Shown piece by piece: positions 1 to 7,196 of a stretch of DNA of 15,514 nt. This DNA comes from Bacteroidota bacterium (GTDB lineage Bacteria; Bacteroidota; Ignavibacteria; Ignavibacteriales; Melioribacteraceae). How positions within the stretch are numbered: position 1 is the first letter of the stretch; each line of letters begins with the position of its first letter. Under the pieces are notes generated by a model that made no database searches, had not been told where the DNA came from, and saw nothing but the letters and a program-made list of their open reading frames with translations. Where the stretch lies: the NCBI GenBank assembly GCA_021812745.1, contig JAKAMS010000019.1, forward strand, positions 1 to 15,514, read 5' to 3'. The position numbers and the translations under genes were made by a program.

Positions 1-84
1 GAAAAAGTATTGGAAATGAATAGTGACTATGTTTTTGAGACTGTTAGTAAGCTAAAGAAATTTTTAGAAGAGAATTTAAGTTAA
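1..84 (+). CDS. C-terminal fragment of an unidentified protein (27 codons)
   Basis: The first base starts an open frame that runs 27 codons to a TAA at 82-84. The residues are charged and helix-like, ending in KLKKFLEENLS, which looks like a normal soluble C-terminus. The beginning lies outside the window, so neither family nor function can be given. It converges on the minus-strand operon that ends at 136. The 51 bp between them contain no convincing terminator hairpin. Because the piece is short, chance openness of this frame is possible. What favours a real gene is that this stretch is otherwise uncoded and that the stop sits just ahead of the convergent gene's end. Confidence 0.5.
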   Translation, partial: EKVLEMNSDYVFETVSKLKKFLEENLS

Positions 85-135
85 ATCATTCTCCGGAATT
101 CCTTTTCTTATTCTATCTTCCCTTCAGATTGGAAA

Positions 136-1743
136 TTAAAATCGTTTTGAAAGTGTAAAGTATAATCTGCTAAATGTGGTTTTATCCTGAAAAGTACTTT
201 CATAGCTTGCTGAAATGTACATTGTATTAAACATTCTCAACGATAGATCAATGTTTCCAACTTGCTGAAAAAAATTAAACTGCCCGGATGGGAATTTATA
301 ATCAATTCGCTTATAGCCAACACCAAGATTCATCTCACCATTAAACAAATCCTTTGCAAGACTTGCGCCATAGTAATTCCCGTTAACATAACCGGATTCA
401 ATTTTATTATAGTTTATGTAAAGAGATGAATAAATTAATGGTATCTGCAAATAACTCAGATTGACTCCATAATTTTTAGACGGGCGCGGATCATCTTTAC
501 TGAAACGGTATCCATAGTTTACGCCAACCCAGATATAATTAAGCGGACGCAGATTGACTCTAACAGAAAATCCTTGCCGTGTAGCCGATTCAAGCACACT
601 ATCGGCAAATGTCTTGAACGTTTCATAATAAATCACATTTTTTCGCGCGTCATAAGAAGCGCTTAGCCCAATCCAACTGCTTGGATTGTAAGAACACATT
701 GCGAACAGACTCGTCATATCAAAAGTGTTTTGGTTAATTCCCATTTTCCGTTTAAAGAGATCGAACTCGGAAGAGACAAAAAATCCTAGACTTTGAGATA
801 AATTATTCGAATGCTGAAAGTAAAGAAATCTTCTATCTGTCTTAAAATTATTAGTCTGTTCAAAAACTCCAACTGTGTTTTGCATCGTAACACCACCCAG
901 ACTATCACTTCTGAAAAGATAACCGCCGTACTCAAACATTTTTAGATCATAACCATAATCAGAAAAACTTGGGTGCGAGCCGGCTATCACTCCAAATACA
1001 AACTTCTTTGCTGTAGTCTCAAATTGAAGTCCGTCAATCGCTCCTAGACTTGATGTTTTGAAATTGATTTTTCTTCCCAATGTAATTTTAGTTGTTGAAG
1101 TAAAATCATATCTAAGAGCTAAGTCATATATTTTCAGTGCATTCCCCAAATTACTTTTGACTTCGTTCCATTGATCCGCGCGATAAGAAAAGTTAACATA
1201 AGATGAAAAAAAGATCGGAGAGTCAGCAATCGTATCGGCATTAAATGAAATGTTCATCCGCCAATATTGAAAATCCGGCGAGCTTGGTCCGTTAGATTTA
1301 TTTGTGTACGATGATATTGAAATATTTCCGTCAGTACGTTTGAAGAATTTGGAAGAGCTTTTAATCGGTCCAATAATAGGACTAACTGAAACTGCTTCTG
1401 TTGGGCTCTTTATTATTTCATTATTCTTTTCATTGTTTAGTAACGGGCTCTTTTTAATAAATGCTTTTACTTCTTCATTAACTTTGAATTGGTAGCTGGA
1501 TAGAGCAACACCGGAACAAGAGTTTGAAGAGATAAACTGAACAACAATTGCCGGTTTAAATATGCCGCTTACGGATAGATATAAAGTATCGTTCTTATTT
1601 ATTCCATTAGTGTTTTCAAACCGGACATAAATATTTTGCGAAGTTACGAATGAAATCCGTCCGGTCTTCTCATCTACATTAATATTCTGTGCGTTTAGAT
1701 GAAAAGCGCTAATCAGTATAAGAATAAGAAAACTTCTATTCAT
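136..1743 (-). CDS. Outer-membrane beta-barrel protein, last gene of the cytochrome operon
   Basis: The 535-residue product starts with a clear signal peptide (MNRSFLILILISAFHLNAQ). Residues about 20-95 form a small all-beta, SH3-like domain, followed by a polar linker to about 140. The rest, about 145-535, alternates polar and aromatic or hydrophobic residues (many Y, F and N) and ends in phenylalanine (LSKRF), the usual signal of a protein inserted by the Bam complex. The start follows the stop of the 34-heme cytochrome gene by 3 bp and has a GGAAAG Shine-Dalgarno sequence, so it should be translated with the cytochromes. By position it is a candidate outer-membrane partner for them, like the porin in porin-cytochrome complexes. 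No CxxC or CxxCH motif is visible, so it does not look like a standard MtrB/PioB protein. Barrel fold: good confidence. Role as electron conduit: inference. Confidence 0.85.
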   Translation of the reverse strand: MNRSFLILILISAFHLNAQNINVDEKTGRISFVTSQNIYVRFENTNGINKNDTLYLSVSGIFKPAIVVQFISSNSCSGVALSSYQFKVNEEVKAFIKKSPLLNNEKNNEIIKSPTEAVSVSPIIGPIKSSSKFFKRTDGNISISSYTNKSNGPSSPDFQYWRMNISFNADTIADSPIFFSSYVNFSYRADQWNEVKSNLGNALKIYDLALRYDFTSTTKITLGRKINFKTSSLGAIDGLQFETTAKKFVFGVIAGSHPSFSDYGYDLKMFEYGGYLFRSDSLGGVTMQNTVGVFEQTNNFKTDRRFLYFQHSNNLSQSLGFFVSSEFDLFKRKMGINQNTFDMTSLFAMCSYNPSSWIGLSASYDARKNVIYYETFKTFADSVLESATRQGFSVRVNLRPLNYIWVGVNYGYRFSKDDPRPSKNYGVNLSYLQIPLIYSSLYINYNKIESGYVNGNYYGASLAKDLFNGEMNLGVGYKRIDYKFPSGQFNFFQQVGNIDLSLRMFNTMYISASYESTFQDKTTFSRLYFTLSKRF

Positions 1744-1746
1744 TTG

Positions 1747-4296
1747 TTAATTCTTTCCAGTTGGATGACAGCTATAACAAGCCGTTGATAGATAAACATA
1801 ATTATTCACGCCGCTATGCTTTGAGTCCATGGACGATTGACTATGCTCATGGCAGTTGATGCACTCAAACACTTTATAGTTTGTTTGATTTGTATGACAA
1901 TCAGTGCAAAGTGTCCATTTCCCTATATGTGAGCCAGAGTAGATTGGGAAATACTGTCCGTCATGATCAAATGTTGACGGCTTCCAAACATTTTGTGTAT
2001 GGCATTGTTCGCAAGTAAGCGGAAATTTAGCCGCAGCATGATTTGGATTGGTCACGTTATTGTAATCCGTTAGATGGCAGCTAACACATTGCGGGTGCTT
2101 CGTATTGTAATTACCAGCATGGCAGCTCGAGCATTGGTTTGCAATTTGTAAATGCGCCCCAAGAATTTGATAATAATTATTATGAATAGGAAATGTTGCT
2201 GGTTTCCATCCTGGATTTGTTGTATGGCATTGTTCACATGTAGTAGGAATATTAATCGCGCTATGATTTGGATTAGTAGTATTTTGGAAATTTGTTGTGT
2301 GACAACTCGAACACACAGTGGATGTTCCTTTCAACGTAGTTGTATGGCAATTATTACAGTTTACTGAAGTGTGCGCTCCTTTTAATGGGAAAGCAGTAGT
2401 CGCATGATCAAATGTTGCTCCTTGCCATGAAGTAGTCGTATGGCAAGCTTTGCAATCTGTCGGATAAGATTTTGCAACATGATCGGGCGCAGAACTATAT
2501 TTTGATTGATGACAAGAATAACAATCAGTAGATGTCCCAACATAACCGTTGGAGTGACAGCTGATGCACGTTACAGAAACATGTGAACCTGTCAAAGGAA
2601 ACTTTGTTGTTGCGTGATTAAATGTTACACTCTTCCAATCTGTTGTATTATGGCATTGTTCGCAAGTTTGCGGATATCCTTGAGAAACATGATTTGGTGC
2701 CACAGTATATTTTGATTGATGACATGAATAACACAAATTAGATGTTCCCGCCAGTTTAGTAGTATGACATGAACTGCAATTAACTGTTGCGTGAGCGCCT
2801 AAAAGCGGAAAGTTAGTTGACGTATGATTAAAACTAATTTGTTTCCAGTCCACAGGAGAATGGCACTGTTTACAATCTTGCGGATAATTTTGCGTGCTAT
2901 GGTTTGGTGCCGATGTGTAATTATTCAGATGACACGAGACGCATTGAGTAGGGGTTCCGGCATAACCTGTTTGATGACATTGTGAACATGCTACAGTTGT
3001 ATGCGCGCCAATCAACGGAAAATTTGTTAGTGAATGATTTATTCCACCGTCTTTGGATCCTCTTGGGTGGCATGTATAACAAACATTGCTTTGATAAGCA
3101 TATCCATTAATACCGCTGTGCTTAGAATCCATATCTGTTTTTGCATGCTCATGACAATTAATACATTCAAACACTTGAAAATTAGATTGGTTGGTATGAC
3201 AGTCAGAACAAGTATTCCATTTGCCGCCATGATTTCCGGAATAGATTGGAAAATATTTATTGTCATGATCAAAAGTTGACGGCTTCCATGCGGTTTGTGA
3301 ATGACAAGTTGCACAGTCAGTTGAGAATTGCGCCGATTTATGATTTGGATTTGCTGAAGCATCATAATTCTGCTGATGACAGCTTACACATTGTCTCGCG
3401 GTTTGATTATAGCCCATAGAGTGACACTTCATGCAATCATTTCTAATTAAGTTATGAGCACCTAACAATGGATAGACAAGATCATGATTGGTAAAAGAAG
3501 CCGGCTTCCAAGAACCTGCACTTATTGTGTGACATTGCTTGCAGTCTTTTGATAAATTTAATTTCATGTGATTTGGCGAAGAGACAGACTCATAATTTGT
3601 CTGATGGCAAGTGTAACAATCTTGAGATAAACCTTTATAACTTCCTTTAGAATGGCAAGCGAAACAATCTGCTATATTATGTGCGCCGGTAAGTGGAAAG
3701 AAATCATGCGTAACTGAAGTTGCAGACCAGCTGAATGAAGTAAAATTATGACACTGCTGGCAGTCAGTAGAATAATTTGCTTTTATATGACTCGGGTTTT
3801 TTGTCGCAGCATAAGTTGATGCGTGGCAATCGTAACATCTAACACCGAGCGGTTCAAACTTCAAACTGGAAGCTAATTGATGACATTGCTGACAATCGGC
3901 TTTAGCATGATTGCCAAGCAATGGAAATTTTCCCATCCGGTGAAGATCAATTATGTTTTCTATAATCCAAGTTCTTGAATCATGACAACGAACGCAATTC
4001 TTACCAACAGTATTCTCATGAATATCCGTATGGCAATCAGAACAATTATTCTTCCCTTTTTTATCGCTAAAGACAAGACTTTCATGGCAAGCTGTACACT
4101 TAACAATCTGGTGCTGCCCTTTTAATTCAAATCCGGTTTCGCTGTGACGAAAAAGAATTTTGGCTGGATTCACAGTCCATCCGTCAACTGTATGGCAGTC
4201 TTGGCAATCGCGTTTAAAATTTTTCCCGTGCGGAGATTGCCCGTTGCATACAGAAAGTGATAATAAAATTAAAATTACTAATGACAGAGAGCGCAT
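1747..4296 (-). CDS. Giant multiheme cytochrome c, 34 CxxCH motifs
   Basis: The 849-residue product has a signal peptide (MRSLSLVILILLSLSVCNGQ) and 34 CxxCH heme-attachment motifs that I counted directly, the first at C31 and the last at C840. After heme 1 the motifs fall into 11 triheme modules of about 68-77 residues. The usual module pattern is GAH-x4-CxxCH, CxxCH-x2-x-Y, PNH, CxxCH, W, F-x-H. About 36-37 histidines lie outside the motifs, close to one per heme, fitting bis-His coordination. It must be exported and matured in the periplasm. The ATG has GGTGAGGT just upstream and lies inside the end of the 20-heme gene (19-bp overlap). The role is probably electron storage or transfer between the inner membrane and the barrel encoded 3 bp downstream; an outer-surface location is also possible. 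The family is the broad cytochrome c3/c7-like multiheme group, and no specific substrate can be assigned. Confidence 0.95.
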   Translation of the reverse strand: MRSLSLVILILLSLSVCNGQSPHGKNFKRDCQDCHTVDGWTVNPAKILFRHSETGFELKGQHQIVKCTACHESLVFSDKKGKNNCSDCHTDIHENTVGKNCVRCHDSRTWIIENIIDLHRMGKFPLLGNHAKADCQQCHQLASSLKFEPLGVRCYDCHASTYAATKNPSHIKANYSTDCQQCHNFTSFSWSATSVTHDFFPLTGAHNIADCFACHSKGSYKGLSQDCYTCHQTNYESVSSPNHMKLNLSKDCKQCHTISAGSWKPASFTNHDLVYPLLGAHNLIRNDCMKCHSMGYNQTARQCVSCHQQNYDASANPNHKSAQFSTDCATCHSQTAWKPSTFDHDNKYFPIYSGNHGGKWNTCSDCHTNQSNFQVFECINCHEHAKTDMDSKHSGINGYAYQSNVCYTCHPRGSKDGGINHSLTNFPLIGAHTTVACSQCHQTGYAGTPTQCVSCHLNNYTSAPNHSTQNYPQDCKQCHSPVDWKQISFNHTSTNFPLLGAHATVNCSSCHTTKLAGTSNLCYSCHQSKYTVAPNHVSQGYPQTCEQCHNTTDWKSVTFNHATTKFPLTGSHVSVTCISCHSNGYVGTSTDCYSCHQSKYSSAPDHVAKSYPTDCKACHTTTSWQGATFDHATTAFPLKGAHTSVNCNNCHTTTLKGTSTVCSSCHTTNFQNTTNPNHSAINIPTTCEQCHTTNPGWKPATFPIHNNYYQILGAHLQIANQCSSCHAGNYNTKHPQCVSCHLTDYNNVTNPNHAAAKFPLTCEQCHTQNVWKPSTFDHDGQYFPIYSGSHIGKWTLCTDCHTNQTNYKVFECINCHEHSQSSMDSKHSGVNNYVYLSTACYSCHPTGKN
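1762..1986 (-). repeat. Capping triheme cassette, copy B (hemes 32-34)
   Basis: Residues 771-845 repeat residues 337-411 of the same protein (3064-3288), by eye at roughly 70% identity over 75 positions. Shared strings include WKPSTFDHD, YFPIYSG, VFECINCHEH and MDSKHSG. This cassette differs from the ordinary triheme module: its second heme is followed directly by EH, and it carries a KHSG segment before the third heme. This copy closes the protein. Confidence 0.85.
2149..2988 (-). repeat. Tandem 210-bp triheme-module repeats inside the 34-heme gene
   Basis: Four successive modules begin with the first cysteine of their leading heme at residues 437, 507, 577 and 647. The spacing is exactly 70 residues (210 bp) each time. 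Shared landmarks are FPLxGAH, CYSCHQSKY, a following P-N/D-H, and W-x4-F-N/D-H. Elsewhere in the protein the module length varies from 68 to 77 residues. The exact period and the close wording of neighbouring modules suggest these four are the youngest copies, made by in-frame duplication. The fourth unit drifts at its end. Confidence 0.85.
3064..3288 (-). repeat. Capping triheme cassette, copy A (hemes 14-16)
   Basis: This is the partner of the cassette at 1762-1986, about 434 residues earlier in the protein. It follows modules with hemes 5-13 and precedes the module with hemes 17-19. It therefore marks the end of a first half, as the other copy ends the second half. An ancient duplication of a whole half-protein would explain this. 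Confidence 0.85.
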
Positions 4297-5858
4297 TTTA
4301 CCTCACCAAATTTGTACTTGATGTATTTTCCTTTCTCATCAACTACTTGTTTGTGGCATTTGTAACAATCTACTTTAGAATGCGCTCCGCTTAATGGGAA
4401 TAAGGTGTTGTTATGATCAAAGAGTTCCGGCTTCCAATTATTAAATTGGTGACAACTCTGACATAAAACAATACCATTTTTTGTGAACTGTCCGGCATGT
4501 ATATCCTTATGACATTCAACGCATTCTGATTTTTTTACAAAAGAAATACTGCCAACACTTTTGTTACTCGTGTGGCATTTAGTGCAATTTTGTTTTTGGT
4601 GAACACCGAGTAAAGCAAAATTTGTTTTACTGTGGTCAAAATTTACTTCATTCCATCTTTCTGTTGTGTGACATGCCGTACAACTTTTTTCTCCGGTATA
4701 TTTAACCGGAACCGAACCGCCATGAACATCTTTGTGGCAATCAACGCAATTTCTTTTCTCAATTTTGAAATTCCATTTTTCGTTTTTCTTGTGACAACTT
4801 TGGCATGGAATAGCAAGATGAGCACCGCTCAGAATAAAATTTATTTTTGAGTGACGCTCGATTGTATAAGATGTAAAATTAAATCCATCAAGTGAATGAC
4901 ATGAATTGCAGTCAGTTTGAGAGCCATTCTTAGTGAACTCTCCTTTGTGATAATCTGAATGGCAGCTAATACATTTTTCAAATTTTGGTCTGGTGTTTAA
5001 ACCGTTTTTATGGCATGCTTTACAATCAACTGAAGAATGTTTCCCCACCAAAGGATAATTTGTTTTTCCATGATCGAAACTTCCCAAATTCTTAATTACA
5101 TGAAATGATTCTGTAACATGACAGGTCGCGCACTTATCGCCAAACTTGCCTTTGTGAAAATCCTTGTGGCAAGAAGCGCATGAAGAAAATTCGATTCCAT
5201 TGAACCGCTGGATTTTTTTCCCATTCTTTGTTTCGATTGAATGGCATTTGATACACTCAACTTTTTGATGCGCGCCTGTTAAATCATACTTTGTAGAACT
5301 ATGATTAAATTTTGGTGCCGGGCGGAAAGCATCTGTTCCATGACAATTCTGACAGCTATTTCCCAAACTTCCTTGATGATAATCTTGGTGGCAAGAGTTA
5401 CATGAAGTCTTTAATCCTAAAAATGTTCCTTTGTGTTTCTTGTATTTCGCGTCCGTCATAAAATCCGGCTTATGACAATCGAAACAATCTATTTTACCAT
5501 GCTTACCTGTTAGCAGAAACGATGTTTTAGAATGATCAAATGTTTTGGTATTAATATTAACAATTCTGAAATTTCTTCCGTGATGCTCACTATGGCATAG
5601 AACACAATTTTTATTTCTTACGTCAGAGCTTGAATGGAATCCTTTATTTTCTTTTTGAAGCTGGGCTATTTCTGAGTGGCAAGTCAGGCATTCATTATTG
5701 CGCACCTGACTTCCAATGTTATGGCATTTTGTGCAGTTGCTCATTCCCTCTAAATGAGAATGAAGAGCAGACAAATCTCCGGGAGAAATCTGTCCCAATA
5801 ACCTTGAGCACAGAGTTACCAAGAATAATATTATAAATGTTAGTCTTGATGTTTTAAT
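4278..5858 (-). CDS. Multiheme cytochrome c, 20 CxxCH motifs, probable ATT start
   Basis: The open frame carries 20 CxxCH motifs in triheme modules (1-3, 4-6, up to 16-18, then 19-20). Distal-type histidines appear as GAH or GKH, CHKDxH and F-x-H. The first ordinary start is a TTG at 5822, but it leaves only VTLCSRLLGQ, with no charged n-region. Starting at ATT 5858 gives a textbook signal peptide, MKTSRLTFIILFLVTLC followed by SRLLGQ, with GGAGAGG placed correctly upstream. I therefore choose ATT (526 residues). No ATG, GTG or other TTG lies between 5822 and the upstream in-frame stop. The protein ends on the histidine of its last motif (CALCH), which lies inside the start of the 34-heme gene. 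It also overlaps the end of the Fe-S/FAD gene by 19 bp. It is probably the periplasmic electron acceptor from the membrane cytochrome b. Cytochrome identity is near certain; the start is less so. Confidence 0.93.
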   Translation of the reverse strand: MKTSRLTFIILFLVTLCSRLLGQISPGDLSALHSHLEGMSNCTKCHNIGSQVRNNECLTCHSEIAQLQKENKGFHSSSDVRNKNCVLCHSEHHGRNFRIVNINTKTFDHSKTSFLLTGKHGKIDCFDCHKPDFMTDAKYKKHKGTFLGLKTSCNSCHQDYHQGSLGNSCQNCHGTDAFRPAPKFNHSSTKYDLTGAHQKVECIKCHSIETKNGKKIQRFNGIEFSSCASCHKDFHKGKFGDKCATCHVTESFHVIKNLGSFDHGKTNYPLVGKHSSVDCKACHKNGLNTRPKFEKCISCHSDYHKGEFTKNGSQTDCNSCHSLDGFNFTSYTIERHSKINFILSGAHLAIPCQSCHKKNEKWNFKIEKRNCVDCHKDVHGGSVPVKYTGEKSCTACHTTERWNEVNFDHSKTNFALLGVHQKQNCTKCHTSNKSVGSISFVKKSECVECHKDIHAGQFTKNGIVLCQSCHQFNNWKPELFDHNNTLFPLSGAHSKVDCYKCHKQVVDEKGKYIKYKFGEVKCALCH

Positions 5859-7183
5859 ACCGCCTCTCCGTATTTTTTAGTTATTCTGATTCCGGCTTTA
5901 GTTAAAAACTCATTAGGAAGTTCGCCGCCAGCCAGAATGAATACTAAATCATTTTTGATTTCTTTTTCTAAAGTAATACCATCTTTTTCAAACATTATTT
6001 TAACTGCTTTCTCGGATATAGCCGTTACGTTGGATTTAAATACGATATCAATTTTTCTTTCATCAGCAGCATTTTTAATATTCTCAAAATTCTTCGGTTT
6101 AAGTCTAGAAAATGAATCACCTCTATACGAAATTGTAATGTTATTATTCCCTTCCAACAATGCAAGTGCGGCTTCGATTGCAGAATCTCCACCGCCAGCA
6201 ACTAAAACATTTTGATTGCTTATCAATTCCGGCTCAATAAGTCTGTAAGATACTTTTTCCAATCCTTCCCCTTCAACACCCAACTTTCTTGGAGTTCCGC
6301 GGCGTCCAATTGTCAGTAAGACTGCGTTTGCTGTAACTGTTTTTTTATTCGTTTGAACAACAAAATGATCTTCATGCTTTTCTATAGATAGAACCCTTTC
6401 ATTCTCTTGAATTGAAATTTTATTCTTCATCAATACATCATTCCAAAGAGTTAACAATTCCATCTTTGTCATCTCGGTGTACTTCACTTTACCATATAAA
6501 GGAAGATGCATCGGTGCAGTCATAATTATTTTCTTTCTTGGGAATGAATAGACTGTCCCTCCCAGACTATCCTGTTCGAGTGTAATTGATCTTAGTTCTT
6601 TTTCTTTAGCCGTCAGAGATGCCGAAATTCCAGCCGGACCGGCGCCTACAATTACAATATCATATTCAGATTTAGGAGAAGCTGATAAATTTTTAGCAAT
6701 ATTATCAATTGCCTGCTTGCCTTGTGTTACGGCATTTTTAATTAGGCCCATTCCGCCAAGTTCTCCGGCGATAAAAATGCCTTTCACATTCGTTTCGAAT
6801 TCATGGCTTACATGAGGAAGATCAACACCTCTCTTTTCAGTTCCGATAACAAGTGAAATAGCGCCAAGCGGACATGAGTGGAAGCATGCGCCATGTCCAA
6901 CGCATCTGGAAGCGTTAATAGTCGCGGCTTTTCCATCAACCAATCCTAAAATATCTTTTTCCGGACAAGCAGCAACGCATGCAGCACTGCCAATACATAC
7001 ATCCAAATTGACGACCGGATGAAGAGACACCGGTTCGTGAAAGCCAAGTTGTTTGGCTCTCTCAATCTTTTCTTTAACAGTCTTAGATTGTTTATTACTT
7101 TTTCTTAGCTGCATGTAGATCAGTAGAACAATCAATAATACAACTACAGTGTAAGTAATAATATTTTCTATCAATACTTCCAT
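5840..7183 (-). CDS. Membrane-anchored Fe-S/FAD oxidoreductase
   Basis: The 447-residue product has an N-terminal membrane helix (about 7-25) and then a ferredoxin-like region with C63-x5-C69-x3-C73-P and C94-x5-C100-x3-C104-P. Residues about 131-165 (GELGGMGLIKNAVTQG) resemble the end of a flavoprotein domain. A full pyridine-nucleotide-disulfide-type flavin domain follows, with FAD-binding GAGPAG at 180-185 and a second dinucleotide motif GGGDSA at 330-335. There is no CxxC redox disulfide, so it is not a thioredoxin reductase. It probably oxidises NAD(P)H or a similar cytoplasmic donor and passes electrons to the cytochrome b encoded 13 bp upstream, or runs in reverse. The second cysteine of each classical CxxCxxCxxxCP motif is replaced (S66, H97). 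I start at ATG 7183; TTG 7186 directly before it is also possible. AGGA lies 8 nt upstream of the ATG, beside the stop of the preceding gene. Confidence 0.88.
   Translation of the reverse strand: MEVLIENIITYTVVVLLIVLLIYMQLRKSNKQSKTVKEKIERAKQLGFHEPVSLHPVVNLDVCIGSAACVAACPEKDILGLVDGKAATINASRCVGHGACFHSCPLGAISLVIGTEKRGVDLPHVSHEFETNVKGIFIAGELGGMGLIKNAVTQGKQAIDNIAKNLSASPKSEYDIVIVGAGPAGISASLTAKEKELRSITLEQDSLGGTVYSFPRKKIIMTAPMHLPLYGKVKYTEMTKMELLTLWNDVLMKNKISIQENERVLSIEKHEDHFVVQTNKKTVTANAVLLTIGRRGTPRKLGVEGEGLEKVSYRLIEPELISNQNVLVAGGGDSAIEAALALLEGNNNITISYRGDSFSRLKPKNFENIKNAADERKIDIVFKSNVTAISEKAVKIMFEKDGITLEKEIKNDLVFILAGGELPNEFLTKAGIRITKKYGEAVLKHQD
5856..5869 (-). promoter_or_regulatory. Shine-Dalgarno and rare ATT start of the 20-heme cytochrome gene
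   Basis: Read on the minus strand, GGAGAGG (5869-5863) is followed by CGGT and then ATT (5858-5856). From the core GGAG to the codon is 7 nt, an ideal spacing. This site lies within the last codons of the upstream Fe-S/FAD gene, whose TAA is at 5842-5840, so coupling through terminating ribosomes is likely. ATT starts are rare; the best known is E. coli infC (AUU), used for autoregulation. The argument is the signal peptide plus the spacing; there is no direct proof of initiation. Confidence 0.65.
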
Positions 7184-7196
7184 CAAAAAATTCCTG

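Noticed and set aside
95..102. GGAATTCC palindrome between the convergent genes as a terminator
   Set aside because: It has no loop and its arms are only 4 bp, so it cannot form a terminator hairpin.
136..1743. Calling the barrel protein MtrB/PioB
   Set aside because: It lacks the cysteine motif and recognisable sequence of that family; only the gene context is similar.
3034..3365. Short open frames on both strands inside the cytochrome genes, for example at 3034-3279 (+) and 3039-3365 (-)
   Set aside because: They are shadows of the cysteine/histidine-rich repeat code and have no start signals or recognisable protein features.
4270..4300. A frameshift joining the two cytochrome genes into one broken gene
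   Set aside because: The 34-heme gene has its own ATG, Shine-Dalgarno sequence and signal peptide, and its frame is closed by TGA just upstream, so two genes fit better.
4278..5822. TTG at 5822 as the start of the 20-heme cytochrome
   Set aside because: It begins in the middle of a hydrophobic stretch and leaves no charged n-region, so the product would probably not be exported for heme attachment.
1747..5858. Treating the dense CxxCH repeats as a CRISPR or low-complexity DNA artefact
   Set aside because: The repeat unit is protein-coding in one frame throughout, varies at synonymous sites, and keeps every heme motif intact.
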